Assembly (NCBI RefSeq): GCF_032883915.1
Contig: NZ_CP120717.1
Coordinates: 4,781,697 to 4,845,696, forward strand
Length of the DNA: 64,000 nucleotides
Source of the DNA: Endozoicomonas sp. 8E
Lineage (GTDB): Bacteria; Pseudomonadota; Gammaproteobacteria; Pseudomonadales; Endozoicomonadaceae
Direction of reading: 5' to 3'
A program made the translations under genes and the position numbers. Positions 16,647-25,727 of the stretch are shown here, one piece after another. The number at the start of each line of letters is the position of its first letter. The first letter of the stretch is position 1. A model generated the notes under the pieces. It did not search any database, was not told the origin of the DNA, and worked only from the letters and a program-made list of their open reading frames with translations.

Positions 16647-17516
16647 TTAAGTCTTAATTCTGGACTTGAACATCAAAGCGGCCAGCCCACCCAATAAAGC
16701 CCCGGATACCAGCCCTCCGAGGTGGGCGGCGTTTGCCATCTGTCCCAGCAATGGCCCCAGAACACCGGTATAACCAATCACCAGCCAGACAAGCATAAAG
16801 CCGTAGATCGCCGGTGGCAGTCCCATATAAAAACTTTTGTCCAGCCTTTCACGTACCATACTGTAACCCATCAGACCGTAAACCACACCGGAAAGACCAC
16901 CAAACAGCACAGAACCCTCTGACATGGCATATTGGGCAAAATTTGACAGAACCCCGGTCAGCAAAACCAGCCCCAGCAGATGGATACCGCCCTGATGCAT
17001 TTCGATTCTACCACCCAGCACATAGAACATCAGGGCATTGAACACCAGATGAAGAATCCCGAAATGAATGAAGATCGGAGTGATCATACGCCAGTATTGA
17101 TGACTCTCCAGAGTATGCTCCAGAGTGGCATAATAGATGTAGCCGTTAGCGACCTTGAAGTCTACGAAGGTGAAACTGGAAATAGCTTGAATATTCTCGC
17201 CCAGATGAGTCAGGACAGCCACCACCAGACAAACCGCAAGAATCAGGAAGGTGAAGGGAAAGCGTTTCCAGGGAATGTTTTTGAAAAAGTTTCCGACTTC
17301 AGGTCCTCTTCGGGGAGGTGCCACTTCCAGCTCAAGTTCTCCAGACTGCCAGTCCCGGTAAAACTTTTCTACCGCTTCTCCCTGCTGCTCATTCTGGGTC
17401 CACAGTATCTGTTTCCCGGATTCCTCGGTAATTCTGTGGGGCACTCCCTGCCGGTAAAGAAAGTAGGACAATGCACTCAAATCCTTATGTGCAGAAAGCT
17501 CAAGCGCCCTATACAT
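16647..17516 (-). CDS. glpG: Rhomboid intramembrane serine protease GlpG
   Basis: 289 aa from the ATG at 17516 (a TTG two codons upstream is possible). N-terminal cytoplasmic domain of about 85 residues, then six predicted membrane segments. The serine of FGGLSGVVYG (about Ser209) and the histidine of NAAHLGG (about His265) form the catalytic dyad; HFGILHLVFNALM is the conserved segment between. Cleaves membrane proteins within the inner membrane. Lies 45 bp downstream of nadK, probably cotranscribed. Confidence 0.92.
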   Translation of the reverse strand: MYRALELSAHKDLSALSYFLYRQGVPHRITEESGKQILWTQNEQQGEAVEKFYRDWQSGELELEVAPPRRGPEVGNFFKNIPWKRFPFTFLILAVCLVVAVLTHLGENIQAISSFTFVDFKVANGYIYYATLEHTLESHQYWRMITPIFIHFGILHLVFNALMFYVLGGRIEMHQGGIHLLGLVLLTGVLSNFAQYAMSEGSVLFGGLSGVVYGLMGYSMVRERLDKSFYMGLPPAIYGFMLVWLVIGYTGVLGPLLGQMANAAHLGGLVSGALLGGLAALMFKSRIKT

Positions 17517-17561
17517 AGTCAACTCTTGTAATGCTCAAACGGGTAATTGTAGACAAAAATG

Positions 17562-18446
17562 TTACTCTGCATCCTCATTGGGATACCATCTTAATTTGGA
17601 TCGACAGGCTTCGTAAAAATTGTGATTTAAAGGATGCAACAATCTCAGACTTTGCTTCTTTTTACGAATCAGGATGACATCATCAGGCATCAACTCGATA
17701 TCCACCTGCCCGTCAAAGCTGATGCGCGGATGGATTTCATTGCCTTCATGAATCACAAGCTTCAACTGACTGTTACCATCCACAACCAGGGGCCGGTTTG
17801 TCAGCATATGCGGATACATGGGGACCAGCACAATAGCATCCAGCTTTGGATGCATAATGGGTCCGCCACCCGACAGAGCGTAAGCTGTTGAGCCTGTAGG
17901 CGTCGACATAATCAGACCGTCAGAACGCTGGCGATAGACAAACTGGTCTTCAATAAACAATTCAAACTCTATGATCTTGGTGGACACCCCCGGATGCAGC
18001 ACCACATCATTGAGAGCATCGCCACAACCAATGGTTTGACCCTGACGCTCAACCTTGGCTTCCAGCAGAAACCGGTTCTCCATTCGGTAATGGCCATTGA
18101 GTATTTCACCAATGCAGGTTTCCAGCTCATCGGGTGAAACATCGGTCAGAAAGCCCAAACGACCAAGGTTGACACCCACTACCGGAACATCATGGACAGA
18201 AAGCTCTCTGCCAGCCCCTAATAAACTGCCGTCACCTCCGATGACTACCACCAGATCACAGGTTTTACCCATGCTCGCCCGGTCGCTGATCTGAAAATCA
18301 TGTCCCGGCAAAAGATCCGACAATTGCTCATCCAGAGATACAGTCACTCCCTGCAACTGCAGAAAATCGCTCAGACGCTTCAAGGTGCCTTCGATATGAG
18401 CCTTACCCTGACGCCCGGTAATCCCAACCTGCTTGAATTCTTCCAT
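17562..18446 (-). CDS. nadK: NAD kinase
   Basis: 294 aa, close to E. coli NadK (292). Phosphorylates NAD to NADP in the cytoplasm. Signatures: VVVIGGDGSLLG near 68-79, NLGRLGFLTD after it, and the SDGLIMSTPTGSTAYALSGG region in the second half. Divergent from the DUF1853 gene, with about 200 bp between; upstream of glpG. Confidence 0.95.
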   Translation of the reverse strand: MEEFKQVGITGRQGKAHIEGTLKRLSDFLQLQGVTVSLDEQLSDLLPGHDFQISDRASMGKTCDLVVVIGGDGSLLGAGRELSVHDVPVVGVNLGRLGFLTDVSPDELETCIGEILNGHYRMENRFLLEAKVERQGQTIGCGDALNDVVLHPGVSTKIIEFELFIEDQFVYRQRSDGLIMSTPTGSTAYALSGGGPIMHPKLDAIVLVPMYPHMLTNRPLVVDGNSQLKLVIHEGNEIHPRISFDGQVDIELMPDDVILIRKKKQSLRLLHPLNHNFYEACRSKLRWYPNEDAE

Positions 18447-18654
18447 CGGTCTAAATCACTTGTCGTTGGTGAATTTATCCTGCCCGGATGACACTACACC
18501 CAGGATTGGGTGACAGTTGTTATCTGTTGAATATAAACACACCGATTTAAATCTGTTACTCTTATTCATCACCTGCCGACTTATCACAGTCGGCGATGAT
18601 CAGCCATCATTTTATTATTCAAAGCCATCGTTCGGACACCATGAACTGCCAAAA

Positions 18655-19584
18655 ATGATTCGTCTCTCTCATCAGCAGATAGCCCGGGATGTTCAATGGT
18701 TACTCAGCAGTCCTTCCGTCATTAACCCTGATTATGATGCGAGGTTTATCTGCCCGGCAACCTGCCCGGTGCATAATGACCAGATTACAGGCTCTGGCTA
18801 TTCAGAGCTAGTAGAGATTCTGCGTCAGCGACGGAGTCATCTGCTGGGTATCTATTATGAATCACTCTGGCAATACATCCTCAGACATTCAGAAGACTAT
18901 CAGCTGATTGCCTGCAATCTTCAGATTCAGAATAATCACCAGACACTGGGTGAGTTCGACCTGATTCTCAAGTCCCTGAAGGACGAGGTTTTTATTCACC
19001 GTGAACTCGCCGTCAAGTACTACCTGGGTCTTCCTTCCCACACTCACCCGGCCAGCCCATGGCACCACTGGATTGGACCAGGTCTGCACGACCGCATGGA
19101 CAAGAAGCTCAACCATATGTTGCACCATCAGATCAGGCTTTCAAAGACGCTGGCTGGACAACGTGCGCTCAATGCTTTGGATATCTCAGGGGTAGAGACA
19201 GAAATACTTTTTCAGGGATACCTTTTTTACCCGGTCACAGGCATCTGCCCACCTCCGAAAGACTGTTCTGTTTATCATCCGAGAGGACACTGGCTACCCG
19301 TTAGTCAGCTGTCGTCCTGGCTGAAACTCGAGGAAGGCGAAGTCTGCTACCTGCCTCTGCCAAAATCACTCTGGCTATCGTCCTACAGAGGCCTGTCTGA
19401 TGCAGCGACTCATCTCTCGGGAGACAAACTGATCAAGCGCTTACAACTGCAACTATCCAACAGAGCCCGCCCTCAAATGGTGGTTCGATGCCATGAAAAA
19501 GAAGGTGAACTGTGTGAAAACAGTCGTTTTTTTGTGGTGCCCGATGACTGGGAAGCCAGGGCGAGAATGGCCGCTAAAATATAA
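18655..19584 (+). CDS. DUF1853 family protein, PD-(D/E)XK nuclease-like
   Basis: 309 aa from the ATG at 18655, where the family-like opening (LSHQQIARDVQWLLSSPSVI) begins; the open frame extends to 18517 but those codons look like upstream region. GEFDLILK followed about 18 residues later by RELAVKYYLG fits the Asp then Glu-x-Lys pattern of PD-(D/E)XK nuclease folds. Function unknown. No membrane segments. Confidence 0.75.
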   Translation: MIRLSHQQIARDVQWLLSSPSVINPDYDARFICPATCPVHNDQITGSGYSELVEILRQRRSHLLGIYYESLWQYILRHSEDYQLIACNLQIQNNHQTLGEFDLILKSLKDEVFIHRELAVKYYLGLPSHTHPASPWHHWIGPGLHDRMDKKLNHMLHHQIRLSKTLAGQRALNALDISGVETEILFQGYLFYPVTGICPPPKDCSVYHPRGHWLPVSQLSSWLKLEEGEVCYLPLPKSLWLSSYRGLSDAATHLSGDKLIKRLQLQLSNRARPQMVVRCHEKEGELCENSRFFVVPDDWEARARMAAKI

Positions 19585-19688
19585 ACGACTCTTGTTAAAC
19601 AATCATTTTTATATAACAATTTGTAACAACTATTTATCGGCATTGATAAATAATTAAAGGATTACTTTTGCTAATAGGGTATTGTTTT

Positions 19689-20198
19689 ATGAAACGCCGG
19701 AGCTTTTTCATTAACCGTTTCTGCAGTAAACTGTTCTTCTTTCTTGCCACTCTTTTTATTCTGCAATCACCGGCCAGTCATGCCATGGGGTTGATTGATA
19801 CCCTGACCAGCCAACTCAATGTCAGCAAGACCCAAGCCGAAGGAGGTGCAGGGGCCCTTCTACAGTTAGCCAACGCCCAATTGTCAAAAGAAGACTTTAG
19901 TGTAATTAAGGAAGCTCTACCGGAAGCATCCGAGTTATTAAAGGCAGCTCCGGAGGTGACCCATGACAAAAACTCATCGTCGCTGTTGAGTAGTTCCAGT
20001 TTACTGGGCAATTTCGACACCCTGAGTCAGCAGTTTACAAAACTGGGTCTGAAGGACGAGATGATTTCGAAGTTTTCAACCATACTGATCGATTATCTAA
20101 AGGCTAGCCCCAGTGGCAAAGCCGCTGAGCTGTTGAGTTCGGCTCTTCCTTCAGGGATAACCGATACCGTGGGCTCGCTGATTAATAAATTCAAGTAG
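19689..20198 (+). CDS. DUF2780 family secreted protein
   Basis: 169 aa from the ATG at 19689, preferred over a TTG seven codons upstream. Signal peptide (KLFFFLATLFILQSPASHA), then LIDTLTSQLNVSKTQAEGG and a C-terminal helical region typical of DUF2780 (VcgC/VcgE) proteins. Exported protein of unknown role. Its 3' end overlaps the convergent PLP-enzyme gene by 8 bp. Confidence 0.75.
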   Translation: MKRRSFFINRFCSKLFFFLATLFILQSPASHAMGLIDTLTSQLNVSKTQAEGGAGALLQLANAQLSKEDFSVIKEALPEASELLKAAPEVTHDKNSSSLLSSSSLLGNFDTLSQQFTKLGLKDEMISKFSTILIDYLKASPSGKAAELLSSALPSGITDTVGSLINKFK

Positions 20199-21114
20199 CC
20201 CACTCCCTGAAGCCACGACGCCCCTGAAGACCGCCGGTATGAATCAGCAGCAGCCTGCTGATCCCCGACAGCCCTCCCAATTGGGCCATCTTTTTCAGAG
20301 CGAAAAATAGTTTACCCGTATAAACCGGGTCCAGAGGGACTCCGGTTTCCCGCTCAAATTCCAGAATAAACTGAATAAGACCGGGAGTGGTTTTGCCATA
20401 GCCGCCACAATGGTAATCGAGCTCAAGATTCCATCGTGTTGCAGTGGGGGAGAGGTACTGCTGGATATCATCTTTCAAAAAACCTGCCCCCCTGAGCACG
20501 GCAACCCCCCTCACGCGGGTGTCACTGCCTGCACTGCGTATAATGCCGGCCATGGTGGCTCCAGTACCACAAGCGAGCCAGATCTCGTCATATTCCGAAG
20601 CCTGGATGGATCCTGCGTCAAGAATATCCTCACATCCCCTGACACCCTGTTCGCCCGAGCCTCCTTCCGGAACAATCATCAGTTGATCCAGAGAGAGCGA
20701 CAGTTGTTTTAAAAGCGCGTGCTGATATTCAGTCTCGTATCGCTTCTTATAATCAGCACGACTGACATAGATCAGCCTCATACCCCAGCGTTCTGCATCC
20801 TGCAACATGGCTGAAGATTTAGCCGGTTTCTCACCGCGAATAATGCCTATTGTCTGAAAGCCAAAACGATAACCTGCCGCCGCCATGGCATGAAGATGAT
20901 TAGACCAGGCCCCACCAAAACTTAAAAGTGTTCTGATCTTTCTTGAATGCGCTTCAATGAGAAAGTATTTAAGCTTGAACCACTTGTTACCGCTGATTAG
21001 CGGATCAACTTGATCAAGACGAAGAATATCAACAGCAATAGAGTATTTACGTATAAAGTAAGTATTTATTCTTTCAACAGGTACTCTATTACCAATAACA
21101 TTTGAAAAACACAT
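20191..21114 (-). CDS. D-cysteine desulfhydrase / ACC deaminase family PLP enzyme
   Basis: 307 aa. Fold-type II PLP enzyme: PLP lysine Lys44 in SGNKWFKLKYFL, the LSFGGAWSNHLHAMA stretch, and EGGSGEQG for phosphate binding. Close relatives release H2S or ammonia from D-cysteine or aminocyclopropane carboxylate; D-cysteine desulfhydrase-like is more usual in gammaproteobacteria. Stands alone; exact substrate not decidable from sequence. Confidence 0.82.
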   Translation of the reverse strand: MCFSNVIGNRVPVERINTYFIRKYSIAVDILRLDQVDPLISGNKWFKLKYFLIEAHSRKIRTLLSFGGAWSNHLHAMAAAGYRFGFQTIGIIRGEKPAKSSAMLQDAERWGMRLIYVSRADYKKRYETEYQHALLKQLSLSLDQLMIVPEGGSGEQGVRGCEDILDAGSIQASEYDEIWLACGTGATMAGIIRSAGSDTRVRGVAVLRGAGFLKDDIQQYLSPTATRWNLELDYHCGGYGKTTPGLIQFILEFERETGVPLDPVYTGKLFFALKKMAQLGGLSGISRLLLIHTGGLQGRRGFREWAT

Positions 21115-21367
21115 AATCCCGTTTGTTCTTCTGGTTTAACTCTGAGTAAGCGAAGATGGCGTAATAGGATGCCAGTGATATAAACGATATCAGTAATAAA
21201 GAATACATATAACAAGCCTTCATTCCACTGATCTACGTGCTACAATGGAATCTCACTTAAACATTGTACTCTTACCTGATACCCGAAAAGACAGTGTCTC
21301 TAACGACACTTGGTGCTTTGAAAGGTCGCAGAAAAGCAGCTACAGCGTCCCCGGAGATAGAGAAAAA

Positions 21368-21679
21368 ATGGCAAACAAACTGTTCGTTGGCAACCTGGCC
21401 TTCGCCGCAACAGAACAAGATCTGGAAGAGGCTTTTGGTGCCTTCGGCGAAATCGAGGAGGCAAAAATCATCCTCGATCGTGAAACCGGTCGTTCTCGTG
21501 GCTTTGCTTTCGTAACTTTCAGTTCCGCAGATGCTGCAGAAGCAGCTCTCGCTCTGGATGGTCAGGATGTAGCGGGTCGCAGCATCCGCGTCAGTATCGC
21601 AACCGAGCGTCCTCGCAACAACAACGGCGGTGCTCGTCGTGGCTTTGGTGGTAATCGTGAAGGCGGTCGTCGCTTCTGA
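21368..21679 (+). CDS. RNA recognition motif protein
   Basis: 103 aa. One RRM: RNP2 KLFVGNLAF at about 4-12 and RNP1 RGFAFVTF near 45. A short Arg/Gly tail (GGARRGFGGNREGGRRF) follows. Bacterial RRM proteins of this size bind single-stranded RNA and are often cold-induced. The ATG at 21368 begins MANKLFVGN; the longer open frame upstream is more likely a leader. Strong terminator directly downstream. Confidence 0.9.
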   Translation: MANKLFVGNLAFAATEQDLEEAFGAFGEIEEAKIILDRETGRSRGFAFVTFSSADAAEAALALDGQDVAGRSIRVSIATERPRNNNGGARRGFGGNREGGRRF

Positions 21680-21700
21680 CAAAAAGCACGTTCCCTTTCC

Positions 21701-21731
21701 AAAAAAGCTGGTTCAGTACTAGCTTTTTTTT
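21701..21731 (+). terminator. Terminator of the RRM gene
   Basis: AAAAAAGCT (21701-21709) pairs with AGCTTTTTT (21721-21729), followed by T residues, 22 bp beyond the stop codon. Confidence 0.75.
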
Positions 21732-21759
21732 CGCCTTAAACCTGGCCATCTGTAAATAA

Positions 21760-21792
21760 AAAAAAACGACTACCCAAAGATAATCGTTTTTG
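21760..21792 (-). terminator. Terminator of the tRNA Asp-Val array
   Basis: On the minus strand a stem (AAACGATTA paired with TAGTCGTTT) is followed by a long T-run, immediately beyond the last tRNA-Asp. Confidence 0.7.
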
Positions 21793-21796
21793 TAGA

Positions 21797-21873
21797 TGGC
21801 GGACCGGACGGGACTCGAACCCGCGACCTCCGGCGTGACAGGCCGGCATTCTAACCAACTGAACTACCGGTCC
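21797..21873 (-). tRNA. tRNA-Asp(GTC), array position 10
   Basis: 77 nt including encoded CCA; acceptor GGACCGG with CCGGTCC; anticodon loop CTGTCAC gives GTC. Last gene of the ten-tRNA transcript. Confidence 0.95.
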
Positions 21874-21922
21874 GCATTCTTTTAATAGAGAGCAGTATTC
21901 AATCACTGCTCTCTATAAATTT

Positions 21923-21998
21923 TGGTGGGTGATGACGGGATCGAACCGCCGACCCTCTGCTTGTAAGGCAGATGCTCTCCCAGCTGAGCTAATCACCC
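21923..21998 (-). tRNA. tRNA-Val(TAC), array position 9
   Basis: 76 nt with CCA; acceptor GGGTGAT with ATCACCC; anticodon loop CTTACAA gives TAC. Confidence 0.95.
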
Positions 21999-22068
21999 TG
22001 ATCTAAAGCTTCTGGCTTCATAGATCGATTGCGCCTGTCATGCAATCTTTGCTTTCAGTTAAGAAGCG

Positions 22069-22145
22069 TGGCGGACCGGACGGGACTCGAACCCGCGACC
22101 TCCGGCGTGACAGGCCGGCATTCTAACCAACTGAACTACCGGTCC
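22069..22145 (-). tRNA. tRNA-Asp(GTC), array position 8
   Basis: Same sequence as the other Asp copies, CCA encoded; about 271 bp from the next Asp copy. Confidence 0.95.
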
Positions 22146-22193
22146 GCATTCTTTTAATAAAGAGCTGTATTCAATCACTGCTCTCTATAAATC

Positions 22194-22269
22194 TGGTGGG
22201 TGATGACGGGATCGAACCGCCGACCCTCTGCTTGTAAGGCAGATGCTCTCCCAGCTGAGCTAATCACCC
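22194..22269 (-). tRNA. tRNA-Val(TAC), array position 7
   Basis: Same sequence as the other Val copies; CCA encoded. Confidence 0.95.
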
Positions 22270-22339
22270 TGATCTGAAGTTTTTGACTTCAGAGATCGAT
22301 TGCGCCTGTCGTACAATCTTTGCTTTCAATTAAGAAGCG

Positions 22340-22416
22340 TGGCGGACCGGACGGGACTCGAACCCGCGACCTCCGGCGTGACAGGCCGGCATTCTAACCA
22401 ACTGAACTACCGGTCC
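22340..22416 (-). tRNA. tRNA-Asp(GTC), array position 6
   Basis: Same sequence as the other Asp copies; spacer to its Val partner also nearly identical. Confidence 0.95.
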
Positions 22417-22462
22417 GCATTCTTTTAATAAAGAGCTGTTCAATCACTGCTCTGTATAAATC

Positions 22463-22538
22463 TGGTGGGTGATGACGGGATCGAACCGCCGACCCTCTGC
22501 TTGTAAGGCAGATGCTCTCCCAGCTGAGCTAATCACCC
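22463..22538 (-). tRNA. tRNA-Val(TAC), array position 5
   Basis: Same sequence as the other Val copies; CCA encoded. Confidence 0.95.
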
Positions 22539-22609
22539 AGACCCAAAGTCTTCAGACTTCAGACATCGATTGCGCCTGTCGTACAATCTTTGCTTTCAAT
22601 TAATAAGCG

Positions 22610-22686
22610 TGGCGGACCGGACGGGACTCGAACCCGCGACCTCCGGCGTGACAGGCCGGCATTCTAACCAACTGAACTACCGGTCC
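22610..22686 (-). tRNA. tRNA-Asp(GTC), array position 4
   Basis: Same sequence as the other Asp copies; 270 bp from the copy at 22340. Confidence 0.95.
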
Positions 22687-22732
22687 GCATTCTTTTAATA
22701 AAGAGCTGTTCAATCACTGCTCTCTATAAATC

Positions 22733-22808
22733 TGGTGGGTGATGACGGGATCGAACCGCCGACCCTCTGCTTGTAAGGCAGATGCTCTCCCAGCTGAGCT
22801 AATCACCC
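22733..22808 (-). tRNA. tRNA-Val(TAC), array position 3
   Basis: Same sequence as the other Val copies; the spacer to position 2 is longer and unlike the other spacers. Confidence 0.95.
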
Positions 22809-22938
22809 AAAGTATTTTTTAACGACTCCTGGCTGGCGAGTCGAGACTGAACTATACATGAAGACATTTGTCGTTCAAGTCCTGATCGAGAGAAGGGATA
22901 AAAAAAGAAATCATCCACTGCTGCCTCCTGAATCAGGA

Positions 22939-23015
22939 TGGCGGACCGGACGGGACTCGAACCCGCGACCTCCGGCGTGACAGGCCGGCATTCTAACCAA
23001 CTGAACTACCGGTCC
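22939..23015 (-). tRNA. tRNA-Asp(GTC), array position 2
   Basis: Same tRNA sequence, but flanking spacers differ from those of positions 4-10, so this pair is probably the older unit. Confidence 0.95.
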
Positions 23016-23062
23016 GCTATGCAGCACAATTAACCTGCCACTTTACGTCTTAACATTCAAAG

Positions 23063-23138
23063 TGGTGGGTGATGACGGGATCGAACCGCCGACCCTCTGC
23101 TTGTAAGGCAGATGCTCTCCCAGCTGAGCTAATCACCC
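23063..23138 (-). tRNA. tRNA-Val(TAC), array position 1
   Basis: First tRNA of the transcript, about 30 nt from the predicted transcription start. Confidence 0.95.
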
Positions 23139-23176
23139 TCTCGGTACTGGCCGTGTGTCTCTCAACAACGCGGCGC

Positions 23177-23206
23177 ATTATAAGCAGCGAACCGAACCTC
23201 ACGCAA
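23177..23206 (-). promoter_or_regulatory. Promoter of the tRNA Asp-Val array
   Basis: Minus-strand TTGCGT (23201-23206) and TATAAT (23177-23182) with 18-bp spacing, followed by a GC-rich discriminator (GCGCCGCG), typical of stringently controlled stable-RNA promoters. Confidence 0.7.
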
Positions 23207-23357
23207 CCGCCTTTAGACACTTTTTTTATAAGTGTTGATAACATAGCATTACAAAACGGTATTCACGCTACGAGAACGCTTCCTTGTTAAAGCAGCTTTA
23301 TGAATGTTCAATACCGTAAACAACACACATTCTCTCACTTAGCGTAAGCCTGATGCG

Positions 23358-23363
23358 TATAAT
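23358..23363 (+). promoter_or_regulatory. Putative -10 of the rdgC promoter
   Basis: TATAAT 31 bp before the rdgC ATG; no good -35 at 17 bp (TCACTT). Confidence 0.35.
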
Positions 23364-23393
23364 GCAGGCACTCAATTTTGCACGGACTCAATC

Positions 23394-24317
23394 ATGTGGT
23401 TTAAAAACCTGATTTTCTATCGTTTCACCAAACCCATTGCATGGAACAGCGAAGAGCTGGAAGAAAAGCTCTCTGAAAAACGCTTTCGTGGCTGCAACAG
23501 TCAGGACATCAGCTCCTATGGCTGGGTCCCACCTTTAGGTCGCCATGGAGATATGCTGACTCACACCAGTGGTGATTTTGTCATGATCTGCGCCAAGAAA
23601 GAGGAAAAGATTCTTCCCGCCAGTGTTATCAAAGATGCCCTGGAAGAGAAAATAGAAACCATAGAACAGGAAGAACAACGGGAAGTGTTCAGTAAGGAAA
23701 AGAAAGCACTCAAGGACGACATTATGATGGAGCTGTTGCCCAGGGCTTTCACCAAACACCAGAAGACGTTCGCTTACATGGATACAAGAGAGGGATGGCT
23801 GGTTGTGGACGCTTCTTCTTTCAAGAAAGCAGAAGAACTGACCAGCTGTCTCAGAGAGTGCCTCGGCAGCCTGCCGGTTATTAACCCCCCCTTAAAGAAC
23901 CTGCCCTCAGCGTCCATGACACAATGGCTTTCAGAAAACCCTGCTGTCCCAGCTCCCTTTATTCTGGGTGACGAATGCGACCTGCGGGAGCCTGGTGATG
24001 AGGGTGGGCAGATCAATGTTCGCCGGCAGGCGTTGATCACAGAAGAAATTCAAGCTCACCTGGAGGGTGGCATGCAGGTGAGCAAATTATCCCTGCAATG
24101 GGACGAAGCACAGACTTTTGTGCTCAGCGATGATCTGATTGTACGAAAGCTGAAATTTACTGAAGTGATTCAGGATCAACTGGACGAAGTAGAAGCGGAA
24201 ACCGCAGCGGAACAATTCGATGCCGATTTCGCTGTCATGAGCCTTTCGCTGAGAAAGCTGATCAATGACCTGGCAGAGGCGCTGGGCGGACTTACAGAAG
24301 TGGCAACTGAATCTTAA
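23394..24317 (+). CDS. rdgC: Recombination-associated protein RdgC
   Basis: 307 aa, usual length about 303. Forms a ring-shaped dimer on double-stranded DNA and limits RecA activity. Family features: opening MWFKNLIFYRF, the SYGWVPPLG stretch near 40-50 and the LSLRKLINDL segment near the end. Single gene with a terminator hairpin shared with ybbN. Confidence 0.93.
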   Translation: MWFKNLIFYRFTKPIAWNSEELEEKLSEKRFRGCNSQDISSYGWVPPLGRHGDMLTHTSGDFVMICAKKEEKILPASVIKDALEEKIETIEQEEQREVFSKEKKALKDDIMMELLPRAFTKHQKTFAYMDTREGWLVVDASSFKKAEELTSCLRECLGSLPVINPPLKNLPSASMTQWLSENPAVPAPFILGDECDLREPGDEGGQINVRRQALITEEIQAHLEGGMQVSKLSLQWDEAQTFVLSDDLIVRKLKFTEVIQDQLDEVEAETAAEQFDADFAVMSLSLRKLINDLAEALGGLTEVATES

Positions 24318-24335
24318 GCAACGGCTCAGGTAAAA

Positions 24336-24370
24336 AAGCCCGCCACCGGGCTTCCCTTCACAGGAAGCCC
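24336..24370. terminator. Hairpins between convergent rdgC and ybbN
   Basis: GCCCG with CGGGC after a run of A, overlapping GGGCTTCC (24348-24355) paired with GGAAGCCC (24363-24370). Could end transcription from either side. Confidence 0.55.
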
Positions 24371-24394
24371 AACTCATACCCATTCATTAATCCG

Positions 24395-25255
24395 TCAATG
24401 CATCAACCCAAACAGCTTGCCACGATAACGCTTGGCCATTGGGTCTCCAGCCCCCAGCTGATCAAAAACCTTCAGCATTAACAGTCTGGCTCCGTCTTCA
24501 CGGAAGGTACGGTCTGTTCTGACAATCAACAGAAGGTTTTCCAGGGCCTGCTCATTTTCATCGGCAATCACCTGACGGATAGCAAGCTGATAACGGGCCT
24601 CATGATCTTTTTCATCATCATGAAGGCGAGCTTCCAGTTCTGCCATTTGCGGTGCATGAACTACCATCTCATAGAAAGCCAGCTTCGCCCTGGGCTGGGC
24701 AATACCCGCGGCATCGTCAGGCAGTACAGCCATCAATGCTTTGGCATCGTCAAGACGACCTACTTCCAGCAGAAGGTTAACCTGTAGTACCTGAAGTGCG
24801 TGATTTTTGGGCTCTTCCTGTAAAATCTGCTGCAACAGCAGCAGAGCCTGCTCATGCTGCCCCTCATCAATCAACTGATCGACCTGCAAACGGATGCGCT
24901 CCACAGGGCTAATAGTCAAAGGATCCAACACTTCTCTCAGGGCCACCTCAGTCTGCAAACCTGACAACACCTGCACAGGTTGCCCCTGATGGAAGAAAAC
25001 CAGTGTCGGTACACTGCGGACACCCAGCTGAGCCATTAACTGCTGACCCAGAGGTTGATCCGCATCCAGTTTGGCCAGCAAAAACTTACCCTGATAGTTC
25101 TCTACCAGATTGGCCAGAATCGGTAGCTGGCTTTTGCAGGGCTCACACCACTCAGCCCAGATATCCAGTAGCACCGGTCGCTGGGCCGACTGTTCAACTA
25201 ATACTTCTCGAACATTTTCTTCTGTCAGATCAACAATATTCGGCAATTCGTTCAT
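24395..25255 (-). CDS. ybbN: YbbN/CnoX thioredoxin-TPR co-chaperone
   Basis: 286 aa. Thioredoxin domain at about 1-110 with active site WAEWCEPC (Cys37, Cys40), then TPR-like helices to the end (ALLLLQQILQEEPKNHALQV and onward) and the family ending AKRYRGKLF. CnoX protects clients during oxidative stress and hands them to chaperones. Unlike E. coli YbbN, whose CxxC is degenerate, both cysteines are present, so redox activity is likely. Monocistronic. Confidence 0.9.
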   Translation of the reverse strand: MNELPNIVDLTEENVREVLVEQSAQRPVLLDIWAEWCEPCKSQLPILANLVENYQGKFLLAKLDADQPLGQQLMAQLGVRSVPTLVFFHQGQPVQVLSGLQTEVALREVLDPLTISPVERIRLQVDQLIDEGQHEQALLLLQQILQEEPKNHALQVLQVNLLLEVGRLDDAKALMAVLPDDAAGIAQPRAKLAFYEMVVHAPQMAELEARLHDDEKDHEARYQLAIRQVIADENEQALENLLLIVRTDRTFREDGARLLMLKVFDQLGAGDPMAKRYRGKLFGLMH

Positions 25256-25727
25256 ACTCAGATTCTCTAGCCGCCTCGTCAGGAGCGCAGCATTCTTTAA
25301 TAAAAAGTTGTCATAAAGGGCTTTGAAGGCAGATCATATGACTTGTCAGTGAAGCATTACTGCAATCTTACCCACAAAATCTGTGGATAACTTTGTGGAA
25401 GAACCTGCCAAATCATTCAGAAAGACCGATTCTTACTGCCTCACATACAAATCGATCATTTTTTGATCAAATAATTTTCTTTAATTTTCAATAAGTTACA
25501 ACTCATCCTTATAAAATCAATTACTTAGACTCGATGCTTTTTTTTGACGTCAAGGGCTTGACATTTGTGCATAAAAAACAGATGACGTAAGCCTTATTCG
25601 GACCATCTATTGAAAAAAGAGGGCTAATTACCGTCATGCCGCACGTTTTCGCTAATAACCAATCGCTATTAAGCGGCCAAACCCCTTCAACCGCCTCAGA
25701 CGACTGAAGAACGCCTGACCACAACCT
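25256..25727. other. AT-rich intergenic region with paired DnaA-box-like sites
   Basis: No convincing gene. TTACCCACA (25368-25376, one mismatch to the DnaA box) faces a perfect reverse DnaA box TGTGGATAA (25382-25390), followed by a partial repeat (TTTGTGGAA). Downstream lie GATC sites and a very AT-rich tract (about 25450-25530). A minus-strand open frame at 25521-25724 has no support. Confidence 0.45.

Noticed and set aside
21797-23138. Regular repeated blocks at 21.8-23.1 kb
   Set aside because: They are alternating tRNA-Asp and tRNA-Val genes, not a CRISPR or satellite; open frames across them are shadows of the tRNAs.
25521-25724. 67-codon minus-strand frame just after purC
   Set aside because: GTG start with no ribosome site and no family features; overlaps an AT-rich region.
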